This document shows, piece after piece, positions 14,240 through 22,132 of a DNA stretch of 22,132 bases. Source of the stretch: Bacteroidota bacterium (GTDB lineage Bacteria; Bacteroidota; Bacteroidia; Bacteroidales; Prolixibacteraceae); the NCBI GenBank assembly GCA_030706665.1, contig JAUZOB010000012.1, positions 1 to 22,132 on the forward strand, written 5' to 3'. A model generated the notes under the pieces. That model worked only from the letters and a program-made list of their open reading frames with translations. It was not told the DNA's origin and ran no database searches. A program made the position numbers and the translations under genes. Numbering within the stretch: position 1 is the stretch's first letter; each line of letters begins with the position of its first letter.

Positions 14240-16423
14240 ATGATGAAACAGGAAATTCCTTTGACGGAGTATCTTAAAAAGTATTTCGGATTTGATAGAT
14301 TCAAAGGGCAGCAGGAAGAAGTTATTGAAAGTGTACTAAAGGGACATGATACTTTTGTGCTAATGCCTACAGGTGGGGGAAAATCGTTGTGCTATCAGTT
14401 GCCTGCACTGATTGAAGAGGGTACGGCAATTGTTATATCTCCCCTCATTGCTTTGATGAAAAATCAGGTTGATGCGATTCGAAGTGTAAGTACCGATGAT
14501 GGAATTGCACATTTTTTGAATTCTTCACTTAATAAAACAGCAATTCAACAGGTTCGGGATGACATTGTATCCGGAAAAACAAAATTGCTTTATGTCGCTC
14601 CTGAGTCTTTGACTAAACAGGAAAATATAGACTTTTTCAAATCTATTAAAATCTCGTTTTATGCGATAGACGAGGCTCATTGTATTTCTGAATGGGGGCA
14701 TGATTTCAGACCTGAATATCGCCGTATTCGACCTATTGTAAATGAAATAGGACATGCCCCAATTATTGCGTTGACAGCAACGGCTACAGCAAAAGTTCAA
14801 CATGATATTCTTAAAAACTTGGGCATGCAACAAGCCAATGTCTTTAAGGCTTCGTTTAACCGTCCTAATTTGTATTATGAAATACGTCCAAAATTAAATG
14901 CGACAACGCAGATTATCCGCTTTATCAAAGAAAATGACGGTAAATCAGGGATAATTTATTGCCTGAGCAGGAAAAAAGTGGAAGAGTTGGCTGAGATGCT
15001 TCAGGTGAATGGCATTAAAGCTCTTCCGTATCACGCGGGAATGGATTCTGCAACTCGTTCTGCAAATCAGGATAAATTTTTGATGGAAGACGTTGATGTA
15101 ATTGTTGCAACAATTGCTTTTGGAATGGGAATTGATAAACCCGATGTCAGGTTTGTAATTCATTACGATATTCCGAAGAGCCTTGAAGGTTACTATCAGG
15201 AAACAGGCCGAGCCGGAAGAGACGGAGGTGAAGGACAATGTATCACTTTCTATAGTTATAAGGATATTCAGAAATTAGAGAAGTTTATGCATGGCAAACC
15301 GATTTCGGAACAAGAGATTGGTCAGCAACTTCTTCTTGACACTGCTTCTTATGCGGAAGCTGCTGTATGTCGTCGTGTTCTTCTCTTGAATTATTTCGGA
15401 GAACATTACGAAGCTGAGAATTGTGGAAATTGTGACAATTGTCTGAATCCGAAAGAAAAGGTGGAGGCAATGGATGAGGTGATACTTGCTCTTAATGCTA
15501 TTCTGGGTGTGAATGAAAAGTATAAGATGGAGCACATCTCAAATATTCTTGTTGGAAACAGTACAGCGGCAATAAAGTCGTTTAGACATAATGAACTTGA
15601 TTTTTTTGGAAAAGGGGATTACCATTCTTCCCGATTTTGGAATGCTGTCTTTCGGCAAACAATGTTGAAGGGACTCATAAACAAAGAAATTGAGAACTAC
15701 GGCCTTCTTAAAGTAACTCCTAAGGGACATGAATTCCTTAAGAATCCAACAAGCTTTATGTTGGTTAAAAACCATGATTACGACAATGTTGATGAGGAGT
15801 TAAGTGCTGCTCCACATACTGCTTCCGGAGATCTTGAGTTATTTAAAATGCTAAAAGATTTGCGAAAGCAAGTTTCTAAAAAGCTTCAGCTTCCTCCTTT
15901 TGTGATTTTTCAAGATCCTTCACTTGAAGATATGTCCATACAATACCCGATTACGATTGAAGAACTTCATTTTATTCAAGGTGTTGGTATGGGAAAGGCT
16001 CGAAAATACGGAAAGGAATTTATCAATTTGATACAAAAATATGTGGAGGAAAAGGATATTCAGAGACCACAGGATCTGGTTGTGCGTACTGTTGCAAATA
16101 AATCAAAGCTGAAAGTTGAGATCATTCAAAGTATTGATAGACAAATTCCTTTTACTGATATTGCAGATTCAAAAGGACTTGTGATGAATGATTTGTTGAC
16201 AGAAGTCGAGGCAATTGTAAACTCGGGAACCAAACTGAATATCGATTATTACATAAATCAGGTGTTGGATGAAGATCATCAGGATGAAGTTTTTGATTAC
16301 TTTAAAGAAGATGCGGAATCAGAATCACTTGAAGATGCAATAAAGAATTTGGGTGAGGATGAATATTCTGAAGAAGAGATTCGTCTGATGCGAATTAAAT
16401 TCATGTCTGAATTAGGGAATTAA
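14240..16423 (+). CDS. recQ: ATP-dependent DNA helicase RecQ
   Basis: RecQ is a 3'-5' superfamily 2 helicase acting in recombination and replication-fork repair. The 727-aa protein has Walker A PTGGGKS (43-49), DEAH (144-147), the RecQ-specific SEWGHDFRPEY loop (150-160), and motif VI QETGRAGRDG (320-329). Four zinc ligands follow (C377, C395, C398, C401), then a winged-helix RQC region and an HRDC domain (about 532-602). About 120 further residues at the C-terminus (610-727), including a helix-turn-helix-like part and an acidic stretch, are longer than in E. coli RecQ (about 610 aa) but usual for the longer Bacteroidota form. Two ATG codons (14240, 14243) are possible starts. A terminator follows at 16452. 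Confidence 0.96.
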   Translation: MMKQEIPLTEYLKKYFGFDRFKGQQEEVIESVLKGHDTFVLMPTGGGKSLCYQLPALIEEGTAIVISPLIALMKNQVDAIRSVSTDDGIAHFLNSSLNKTAIQQVRDDIVSGKTKLLYVAPESLTKQENIDFFKSIKISFYAIDEAHCISEWGHDFRPEYRRIRPIVNEIGHAPIIALTATATAKVQHDILKNLGMQQANVFKASFNRPNLYYEIRPKLNATTQIIRFIKENDGKSGIIYCLSRKKVEELAEMLQVNGIKALPYHAGMDSATRSANQDKFLMEDVDVIVATIAFGMGIDKPDVRFVIHYDIPKSLEGYYQETGRAGRDGGEGQCITFYSYKDIQKLEKFMHGKPISEQEIGQQLLLDTASYAEAAVCRRVLLLNYFGEHYEAENCGNCDNCLNPKEKVEAMDEVILALNAILGVNEKYKMEHISNILVGNSTAAIKSFRHNELDFFGKGDYHSSRFWNAVFRQTMLKGLINKEIENYGLLKVTPKGHEFLKNPTSFMLVKNHDYDNVDEELSAAPHTASGDLELFKMLKDLRKQVSKKLQLPPFVIFQDPSLEDMSIQYPITIEELHFIQGVGMGKARKYGKEFINLIQKYVEEKDIQRPQDLVVRTVANKSKLKVEIIQSIDRQIPFTDIADSKGLVMNDLLTEVEAIVNSGTKLNIDYYINQVLDEDHQDEVFDYFKEDAESESLEDAIKNLGEDEYSEEEIRLMRIKFMSELGN

Positions 16424-16451
16424 TGCTTTGATGAGGAGATTAAAGATATTT

Positions 16452-16495
16452 GAAAGTTCGATCAATTTTCTGTTGATCGAACTTTCTGCTTTTTT
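16452..16495 (+). terminator. Intrinsic terminator of recQ
   Basis: A perfect 14-bp inverted repeat (16452-16465 with 16473-16486) has a 7-nt loop, then TGC and six T. It starts 29 nt after the recQ stop. Confidence 0.9.
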
Positions 16496-16581
16496 ATTTC
16501 TTTTCCATGTAGAACATTATGCTATATTCGATTGATTTTTATATATTTATTATCGATTTGTATTAATGATTATTGGATGAT

Positions 16582-16929
16582 ATGACTGAGAATTACGATA
16601 TGACTTACCTGCGGGAAGTCTCTGATAATGATAATGATTACATGTTGACACTAATCAGGTATTTTGTAGATAATGTTCCTCTTGTTTCTGAGAATCTACG
16701 GGAGTATTATGAAAATAGAAATTTTAAAGAGTTGTCGTTCTCTGCTCATAAGTTTTCGTCTCAATTGGCAATGTTCGGTTTGAAAAAAGCTTCTTCCAAA
16801 GTTTCCAGGATTGAGCAGAAAGCAGATTCTTGTGAAGATGATCAGGAACTCTATGAGTTAATCTCGGAAATTGAACAGGTTTGCTCTCAGATAGTGTCCA
16901 GATTGAAGAAGGATTTCCGGATTGATTAA
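16582..16929 (+). CDS. Orphan histidine phosphotransfer (Hpt) domain protein
   Basis: This is a 115-aa cytoplasmic protein from the ATG at 16582; a TTG three codons upstream is in frame but less likely. Nearly all of it is an all-helical Hpt domain. The AHKFSSQLAMFGL motif contains the candidate phospho-acceptor H56 and corresponds to the A-H-x-L-K-G-x-x-x-x-x-G pattern of phosphorelay proteins. Lys follows the His as expected, but Ser replaces the usual Lys-Gly pair after it. No histidine kinase or response regulator is adjacent, so its partners are elsewhere, possibly a hybrid sensor kinase. It follows the recQ terminator and converges on the aminotransferase gene. Confidence 0.78.
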   Translation: MTENYDMTYLREVSDNDNDYMLTLIRYFVDNVPLVSENLREYYENRNFKELSFSAHKFSSQLAMFGLKKASSKVSRIEQKADSCEDDQELYELISEIEQVCSQIVSRLKKDFRID

Positions 16930-16952
16930 TATGAAAGAACAATCTTTAAAAT

Positions 16953-16995
16953 AAAAAACAACCAATGTTATTCCAATAACATTGGTTGTTTTTTT
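16953..16995. terminator. Bidirectional intrinsic terminator between the Hpt and aminotransferase genes
   Basis: A perfect 20-bp inverted repeat (16953-16972 with 16975-16994) closes on an effective TCCA loop. Six A and seven T at its ends give a U-run on both strands. It ends 17 nt from the aminotransferase stop. Confidence 0.93.
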
Positions 16996-17011
16996 ATCGC
17001 TTGGACTTTTA

Positions 17012-18214
17012 TTATTTTGTCTTTCTTCCGGGATAAACCTTCAATGCTTCTTCCAATATCTTTAAAGAAATTGCCAGATCTTCTTTGTTGATAACATAGG
17101 CAATTCTGACTTCATCTTTCCCCAAGCCTGGAGTTGTGTAAAATCCGGAAGCAGGTGCCATGAAAATCGTCTTTCCTTCGTAATTGTATTCCTCGAGCAA
17201 CCAGATGCAGAAACGGTCTGCGTCATCGATAGGTAACCGGGCTACTGTATAAAAGGCCCCCATTGGGATGGGAGAATAAACACCATCAATACGGTTAAGT
17301 CCGTCAACAAGGAATTTGCGTCTTTCCAGATATTCATTGTAAACTGACAACATATATTCTGAAGATGTATCAAGAGAAGCTTCTGCTATGAGCTGTCCAA
17401 TGAGAGGAGGACTTAACCGGGCTTGACAGAATTTCATAACATTGTTCCGGACTGTGGTATTCTTAGTGATTAGAGCTCCAATACGAATACCGCATTCGCT
17501 GTAACGTTTGGAAACAGAATCGACAAGAATTACGTTGTTTTCTATTCCTTCGAGATGAAATGCTGAAATATATGGTGCTCCTGAGTAGCAGAATTCTCTA
17601 TATACTTCGTCTGAGAATAGATAGAGATCATATTTTTTAACCAGATCTCTTATCTTATTCATTTCGCTTTGAGTGTACAGATATCCTGTAGGATTATTGG
17701 GATTACAAATGAGTATCCCTTTTGTTCGTTCAGTAATCAGATTTTCAAATTCTTCAATGGGAGGAAGTACGAACCCGTTGTCAATGTGTGACGGGATTGT
17801 TTTTACTTCTGCTCCGGCAAGAATGGCAAAAGCTGTATAGTTTGCATAGGAGGGTTCTGGAACGATGATTTCATCCCCTGGATCAAGGCATGCCATAAAA
17901 GCAAAGGTGATTGCTTCCGATCCTCCAGTAGTTACGATGATGTCATCAACATCAACATTAATATTGTATGTCTTATAGTACTCGACCAATTTCTCCCGAT
18001 AACTGAGAATGCCATCACTTGGTGAATATTCCAAAATAGATCTGTCGAGAGTCTTTATTGCATCCATCGCCTCGACAGGTGTGGCAAGATCAGGCTGGCC
18101 GATATTGAGATGGTAAACTTTTATCCCTCTTCTTTTAGCTTTATTTGCATAGGGAACCAACTTCCGGATTGGTGATTCCGGCATAATTTGGCCACGTTTT
18201 GAAACTGTTGGCAT
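17012..18214 (-). CDS. Pyridoxal-phosphate-dependent aminotransferase, class I/II
   Basis: This is a 400-aa fold-type I aminotransferase of the aspartate/aromatic group. It has the N-terminal LNIGQPD block (36-42), the cofactor-binding CNPNNPTG (170-177), D202 and Y205 (SDEVY), the Schiff-base K236 (SVSKRYSECGIRIG) and the conserved Arg of that loop (R244). A C-terminal Arg (DEVRIAYV) can bind the substrate carboxylate. The exact amino acid cannot be fixed from sequence; aspartate aminotransferase is the usual annotation of such proteins. It diverges from alanine dehydrogenase across 218 bp, so the two may share regulation in alanine or aspartate metabolism. That link is inference. The ATG at 18214 has no Shine-Dalgarno. 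Confidence 0.92.
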   Translation of the reverse strand: MPTVSKRGQIMPESPIRKLVPYANKAKRRGIKVYHLNIGQPDLATPVEAMDAIKTLDRSILEYSPSDGILSYREKLVEYYKTYNINVDVDDIIVTTGGSEAITFAFMACLDPGDEIIVPEPSYANYTAFAILAGAEVKTIPSHIDNGFVLPPIEEFENLITERTKGILICNPNNPTGYLYTQSEMNKIRDLVKKYDLYLFSDEVYREFCYSGAPYISAFHLEGIENNVILVDSVSKRYSECGIRIGALITKNTTVRNNVMKFCQARLSPPLIGQLIAEASLDTSSEYMLSVYNEYLERRKFLVDGLNRIDGVYSPIPMGAFYTVARLPIDDADRFCIWLLEEYNYEGKTIFMAPASGFYTTPGLGKDEVRIAYVINKEDLAISLKILEEALKVYPGRKTK

Positions 18215-18239
18215 GCTATTTTAATTTTTTTTCGAACCG

Positions 18240-18247
18240 TAAAGATA
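18240..18247 (-). promoter_or_regulatory. Weak candidate -7 element of the aminotransferase gene
   Basis: TATCTTTA on the minus strand differs from TAnnTTTG by the last base. It lies 26 nt before the start codon. No -33 element is apparent. Confidence 0.25.
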
Positions 18248-18396
18248 ACAATTAATAGAGACTTAGGAGGATACAGATGTCTTTTCTGATGCAGATTTTC
18301 AAATAGTTAAACGATTGTTGCTGATATGTATGTTAATAAACATGATAAAGATTTGATTTTAATGTGTTTTGTCATACTTTTTGAGCGATAGTGATT

Positions 18397-18404
18397 TAAT
18401 TTTG
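18397..18404 (+). promoter_or_regulatory. Candidate -7 element of ald
   Basis: TAATTTTG fits TAnnTTTG and lies 28 nt before the ATG at 18433. It also overlaps or precedes the upstream in-frame TTG at 18406, arguing against that codon as the start. No -33 TTG at normal spacing was found. Confidence 0.35.
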
Positions 18405-18432
18405 ATTGTTAGTTAATTTAAAATTACTGAAG

Positions 18433-19545
18433 ATGATTATTGGTGTTCCTAAAGAAATTAAAAACAATGAGAATCGGGTTTCTTTAACTCCGGCAGGGGC
18501 TGCAGAGCTGGTTAAACGAGGGCATGTCGTTTACGTGCAGGCAACAGCAGGAGAGGGAAGCGGATTTTCTGATGAGGCCTATGTTGAAGCAGGAGCAAAG
18601 CTGCTGCCAACAATTGAAGAGGTTTACGCTATTGCAGAGATGATTATTAAAGTGAAAGAACCGATCGAATCTGAGTATAAATTGATTCGCGAAGGTCAGA
18701 TACTTTATACTTATTTCCATTTTGCTTCTTGTGAACCACTGTTGCATGCGATGATTGAGCGTAAGCCGGTATGTTTGGCTTACGAAACAGTTGAACTCGA
18801 TGACAGAAGTCTGCCATTGTTGATTCCGATGTCGGAAGTGGCAGGAAGAATGTCAGTTCAGGAAGGTGCAAAATATTTAGAGAAGACTTATGGTGGTCGA
18901 GGTGTTCTTTTGGGAGGAGTTCCCGGTGTCCCTCCCGCTAAGGTGTTAATTCTCGGTGGGGGTATTGTTGGCAGTGAGGCTGCAAAAAAAGCAGCAGGTA
19001 TCGGTGCTGATGTTACCATCATGGATGTAAGTTTACCCCGGTTGCGTTACCTCGATGATATAATGCCTGCAAATGTGAAGACCATGATGTCAAACGAATA
19101 TAATATCCGGGAACTGATTAAAACTCACGATCTCATTATTGGAGCAGTGCTAATTCCGGGAGCAAAAGCACCATATCTTGTAACACGCGATATGCTTAAG
19201 ACGATGCGTCCCGGTACAGTAATGGTTGATGTTGCAATTGATCAGGGCGGATGTATTGAAACTACTTATCCAACAACGCATGATAAGCCTACATTTGTTA
19301 TTGACGGCGTGATTCATTATGCTGTTGCTAATATGCCTGGGGCTGTACCTAATACATCAACGATAGCATTAACAAATGCGACTCTTCCATTTGCAATTCA
19401 GATCGCAGCAAAAGGATGGAAACAGGCTTGTAAAGAAAATTCTGCCCTTCGTAAAGGGTTGAATGTGGTTGACGGAAAGATTGTTTATAAGGGTGTTGCT
19501 GATGCCTTTAACCTTCCGCTTGAAGATGTCAATTCTGTATTGTAA
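18433..19545 (+). CDS. ald: Alanine dehydrogenase
   Basis: This NAD-dependent enzyme interconverts L-alanine with pyruvate and ammonia. The 370-aa length is normal when the ATG at 18433 is used (MIIGVPKEIKNNENRV). A longer frame from TTG 18406 would add nine residues that no family member needs. The substrate and catalytic residues fall at the textbook positions: K75 (KVKEP), H96 (YFHFA) and D270 (VDVAIDQGG). The NAD-binding Rossmann motif is ILGGGIVG (173-180), with D198 (IMDVS) at the end of the second strand, favouring NAD over NADP. It diverges from the aminotransferase gene and ends in a terminator at 19614-19652. Identification is secure. Confidence 0.97.
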   Translation: MIIGVPKEIKNNENRVSLTPAGAAELVKRGHVVYVQATAGEGSGFSDEAYVEAGAKLLPTIEEVYAIAEMIIKVKEPIESEYKLIREGQILYTYFHFASCEPLLHAMIERKPVCLAYETVELDDRSLPLLIPMSEVAGRMSVQEGAKYLEKTYGGRGVLLGGVPGVPPAKVLILGGGIVGSEAAKKAAGIGADVTIMDVSLPRLRYLDDIMPANVKTMMSNEYNIRELIKTHDLIIGAVLIPGAKAPYLVTRDMLKTMRPGTVMVDVAIDQGGCIETTYPTTHDKPTFVIDGVIHYAVANMPGAVPNTSTIALTNATLPFAIQIAAKGWKQACKENSALRKGLNVVDGKIVYKGVADAFNLPLEDVNSVL

Positions 19546-19613
19546 TTGATCCGGAATGAGATATTTCAAAGAGTAAATCTTCTAAATTCGATTAATCATA
19601 ATAGATTGATTAG

Positions 19614-19652
19614 AGGTGGTTTCAAGGCTTGTCCTGGAGCCATCTTTTTTTT
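19614..19652 (+). terminator. Intrinsic terminator of ald
   Basis: AGGTGG-type left arm (19614-19626) pairs with CCATCT-type right arm (19633-19645) with three G·U pairs and one mismatch. A U-run of eight begins at 19645. It lies 68 nt after the ald stop. Confidence 0.7.
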
Positions 19653-19810
19653 CAGACTTGTGGCTTGAACCCTCTGTTGATGTTGATTTGTTCTGATGTC
19701 GGTGTGAAAGTTTGAGTAAAAAGATTGGTTCGCATTGTAACTATTCGCACTGTTTTTTATGAGCTTTTTCAGATAACAGAATTAGAGGTGGTTAAAAGGT
19801 GATAATTTTC

Positions 19811-19818
19811 TATTTTTG
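19811..19818 (+). promoter_or_regulatory. Candidate -7 element of valS
   Basis: TATTTTTG matches TAnnTTTG and would give a leader of about 35 nt before the valS ATG. No TTG is present at the -33 position; the second copy of the 13-nt repeat (19781-19793) occupies it. Confidence 0.45.
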
Positions 19819-19860
19819 TAGCTTCGTAATTTAGTGGAGAACAAATAAAGTTATCATATA

Positions 19861-22132
19861 ATGGAAATACCTAGTAAATATAACCCGGTTGAAGTAGAAG
19901 ACAAGTGGTATAAGTATTGGATGGATAAGAAATTTTTCCATTCTGTCCCTGATCATCGTAAGTCGTATACTATTGTTATTCCACCTCCGAATGTAACCGG
20001 GGTACTGCATATGGGTCATATGCTCAATAATACAATTCAGGATATTCTTGTGCGCAGAGCAAGAATGCTGGGTTATAATGCATGCTGGGTTCCGGGCACT
20101 GACCATGCTTCTATTGCTACGGAAGCAAAGGTTGTGAATAAATTAAAAAGCGAAGGGATTGAGAAAAGAAATCTTTCCAGAGATGAATTCTTAAAACATG
20201 CGTGGGATTGGACTCATAAGCATGGGGGAATTATTCTTGAACAGCTTAAAAAACTTGGTGCTTCATGTGATTGGGATCGTACCTGCTTTACCATGGATGA
20301 GGCCAGATCTGAATCTGTAATCCAGACTTTTGTAGATTTATATGAGAAAGGATTAATTTACAGAGGGGTCAGGATGGTGAACTGGGACCCTAAAGCCCAA
20401 ACCGCTCTTTCGGATGAAGAGGTTATCTATAAGGAAGTCAATTCAAAACTATATTATCTTCGATATCTTATTGAAGGGACACAAAATGAATATGTCACAA
20501 TTGCGACGACTCGTCCAGAAACTATCCTGGGTGATACAGCCGTTTGTGTTAATCCGAATGATGTACGTTTTGCCCATCTGCGCGGGAAAAAAGTAATTGT
20601 TCCTCTTGTTAATCGGGTTGTGCCGATTATAGCAGACGAATATGTTGATATGGAATTCGGAACCGGTTGCCTCAAAATCACTCCGGCTCATGATGTGAAT
20701 GACTATGCCATCGGAATGCGCTATAATCTTGAAAGTATCGATATTTTCAATAGCGATGGAACGATGAGTGAAAAGGCTCAGCTTTTTGTCGGTAAAGATC
20801 GTTTCGTGGTAAGGGATGAGATTATTCCGATACTTGAGAAATCTGGGAATCTGGTTAAAATTGAAGATTATACAAACAAAATCGGATATTCTGAACGAAC
20901 TGATGTTGTCATTGAACCTAAGCTCTCTGCTCAGTGGTTCCTGAAAATGGAAGAGCTCTCAAAGCCTGCTCTCGAAAATGTAATGAATGACAATATCCAA
21001 TATTATCCTCCTAAGTTTAAAAATGTTTACCGCCACTGGATGGAGAATGTAAAAGACTGGTGCATTTCAAGACAGCTTTGGTGGGGGCATCGAATCCCTG
21101 TTTATTATCTGCAGGATGGAAGCTTTGTTGTTGCAAAGTCTGATGATGAGGCATTAGTCGAGGCAAGAAAGAAGACTAACAATCCTGACCTGCAGTTGTC
21201 CGATCTGAAACAGGATGAAGATGTCTTGGATACATGGTTCTCTTCCTGGTTGTGGCCCATTTCTGTTTTTGACGGGATCCGCAATCCTGAAAACCCTGAA
21301 ATCAATTATTATTATCCTACCAATGATTTGGTGACAGCTCCTGAAATCATCTTTTTCTGGGTGGCCAGAATGATTATTTCAGGTTATGAGTATCGGAATG
21401 AGATGCCATTTAAAAATGTCTACTTTACCGGTATTGTAAGGGATCAGCTTGGACGTAAAATGTCAAAATCATTAGGAAATTCTCCTGATCCTCTTGATTT
21501 GATAGCGAAATATGGCGCTGATGGTGTTCGTGTCGGCATGTTGTTCTGTTCTCCTGCAGGAGGGGATCTTCTTTTTGATGAGGGCCTGACAGAGCAGGGA
21601 AGAAACTTTTCTTCGAAGATATGGAATACTTTCCGTTTGATTAAAACATGGGAAGTGTCAGATTCTATAGAGCAACCGGAACATTCAAGATTAGCTCTTG
21701 ATTGGTTCCGATCAAGGTTAAACCAGATCGTAGAGACACTTGATGAACATTTTGACAAATTTAGGATTTCTGATGCCTTGATGACTGTTTATACTGCTGT
21801 TCGTGATGATTTCTCTTCATGGTTGCTGGAAATGGTTAAGCCGGCTTATCAGAAACCAATTGATAAGAAAACCTTCTCGGAAGTTGTTGCTCTCTTTGAT
21901 GAAGTATTACGTTTGCTTCATCCGTTTATGCCGTTTATCTCAGAAGAAATCTGGCATTTGCTTGAAGATCGGAAAGAAGGTGAAAGTCTGATGATTGAAA
22001 GTTGGCCTAAAGGTGGTGCTTATGATGCTGATCTTATAGCGTCTTTTGATCTTATTAAAGAAGCAGTGTCAGGAATTCGCAAGGTTAGGGTCGATAATTC
22101 GATCGCGAATAAAGATCAGATGAGTTTATTTG
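19861..22132 (+). CDS. valS: Valine--tRNA ligase, 5' part
   Basis: ValRS charges tRNA-Val in the cytoplasm. The frame is open and uninterrupted from the ATG at 19861 to the end of the window, 757 codons, and continues outside; the full protein is expected near 870-880 aa. It shows PPPNVTGVLHMGH (41-53, HIGH motif), the CP1 editing domain with TTRPET (216-221) and GTGCLKITPAHD (267-278), the DWCISRQLWWGHRIP stretch (399-413), and KMSKS (533-537). The anticodon-binding helical domain follows (about 600-740). Only the end of the anticodon domain and the C-terminal coiled-coil arm are missing. Each motif is intact, including the editing Asp (D278). It has no Shine-Dalgarno. Confidence 0.98.
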   Translation, partial: MEIPSKYNPVEVEDKWYKYWMDKKFFHSVPDHRKSYTIVIPPPNVTGVLHMGHMLNNTIQDILVRRARMLGYNACWVPGTDHASIATEAKVVNKLKSEGIEKRNLSRDEFLKHAWDWTHKHGGIILEQLKKLGASCDWDRTCFTMDEARSESVIQTFVDLYEKGLIYRGVRMVNWDPKAQTALSDEEVIYKEVNSKLYYLRYLIEGTQNEYVTIATTRPETILGDTAVCVNPNDVRFAHLRGKKVIVPLVNRVVPIIADEYVDMEFGTGCLKITPAHDVNDYAIGMRYNLESIDIFNSDGTMSEKAQLFVGKDRFVVRDEIIPILEKSGNLVKIEDYTNKIGYSERTDVVIEPKLSAQWFLKMEELSKPALENVMNDNIQYYPPKFKNVYRHWMENVKDWCISRQLWWGHRIPVYYLQDGSFVVAKSDDEALVEARKKTNNPDLQLSDLKQDEDVLDTWFSSWLWPISVFDGIRNPENPEINYYYPTNDLVTAPEIIFFWVARMIISGYEYRNEMPFKNVYFTGIVRDQLGRKMSKSLGNSPDPLDLIAKYGADGVRVGMLFCSPAGGDLLFDEGLTEQGRNFSSKIWNTFRLIKTWEVSDSIEQPEHSRLALDWFRSRLNQIVETLDEHFDKFRISDALMTVYTAVRDDFSSWLLEMVKPAYQKPIDKKTFSEVVALFDEVLRLLHPFMPFISEEIWHLLEDRKEGESLMIESWPKGGAYDADLIASFDLIKEAVSGIRKVRVDNSIANKDQMSLF

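Larger units (their letters stand above)
19546..19860. other. 315-bp intergenic region between ald and valS
   Basis: No coding frame of merit is visible. It holds the ald terminator (19614-19652), two copies of a 13-nt direct repeat (19609-19621 and 19781-19793) and a candidate valS -7 element (19811-19818). Between 19653 and 19780 I see nothing I can name. Confidence 0.7.

Noticed and set aside
16573..16581. TTG at 16573 as the start of the Hpt gene
   Set aside because: An ATG three codons later is a better start and loses no domain sequence.
18330..18343. Inverted repeat ATGTT-AATA-AACAT between the aminotransferase gene and ald as an operator
   Set aside because: The arms are only 5 bp and AT-rich, which is expected by chance in such a gap; there is no second copy.
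18406..18432. TTG at 18406 as the start of ald
   Set aside because: Alanine dehydrogenases begin with MIIGVPKEI, which is the ATG at 18433. With that start K75, H96 and D270 fall at the family positions.
19846..19860. T-box or amino-acid-responsive riboswitch before valS
   Set aside because: The leader after the candidate promoter is only about 35 nt and shows no T-box sequence, specifier stem or terminator.
19861..22132. Possible frameshift or pseudogene in valS
   Set aside because: I translated the region codon by codon and found no stop or shift. The gene simply runs off the window end.
1..22132. CRISPR arrays, insertion sequences, prophage or toxin-antitoxin modules
   Set aside because: No spaced repeat array, transposase, integrase, terminal inverted repeats or paired small toxin/antitoxin frames were seen. 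All sizeable genes are core functions.

Overview
The window is a 22.1-kb stretch of chromosomal housekeeping DNA from a member of the Bacteroidota, most likely the Bacteroidales or a close relative. Four things point there. Promoters fit the Bacteroidota pattern of TTG/TTTG, about 18-19 nt, then TAnnTTTG; the best are at 4788-4817, 6085-6114, 12277-12305 and 14148-14176. Nearly all genes lack a Shine-Dalgarno sequence. The tRNA has no encoded CCA. The lipoproteins and the ClpP/ClpX/TatC sequences have a Bacteroidota character. I see no phage, insertion sequence, CRISPR array, integron or defence island. Base composition and gene density look even throughout.

Layout. The 3' end of ruvC (+) converges on a greA-HIT operon (-) across a bidirectional terminator. 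A short lipoprotein resembling a Rieske domain (+) diverges from greA and converges on ahcY (-). ahcY is followed by ribF (-). Divergent from ribF is a DUF4369/thioredoxin-fold lipoprotein (+), then an lpxH-ketoacyl-synthase-III operon (+) and a small three-helix membrane protein (+). Next comes a long minus-strand block: tatC, lptB, tRNA-Leu(UAG), tig, clpP, clpX in transcription order. Divergent from tatC is recQ (+), followed by an orphan Hpt-domain protein (+). A class I aminotransferase (-) converges on the Hpt gene and diverges from alanine dehydrogenase ald (+). The window ends inside valS (+).

How the genes work together. tig, clpP and clpX form the classical folding and proteolysis cluster, but a strong terminator hairpin separates tig from clpP. 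lpxH and lptB both belong to the lipid A/LPS route (synthesis and export), although they are far apart here. ruvC and recQ are recombination functions. greA supports transcription elongation. ahcY clears S-adenosylhomocysteine. ribF makes FMN and FAD. ald and the aminotransferase handle alanine/aspartate-type amino acids.

I found no obviously new multi-gene system. The items most worth a second look are small. They are a terminator-like hairpin plus an unusually strong ribosome-binding site in the greA leader; a Rieske-spaced lipoprotein whose two histidine ligands are replaced by Asn and Cys; a thioredoxin-fold lipoprotein whose CxxC is replaced by D-R-N-S; terminator-like hairpins in the tig-clpP gap and the recQ leader; and tandem imperfect 19-bp direct repeats upstream of the thioredoxin-fold lipoprotein promoter. 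Several start codons are non-ATG or lie inside the longest open frame, and corrected starts are given.
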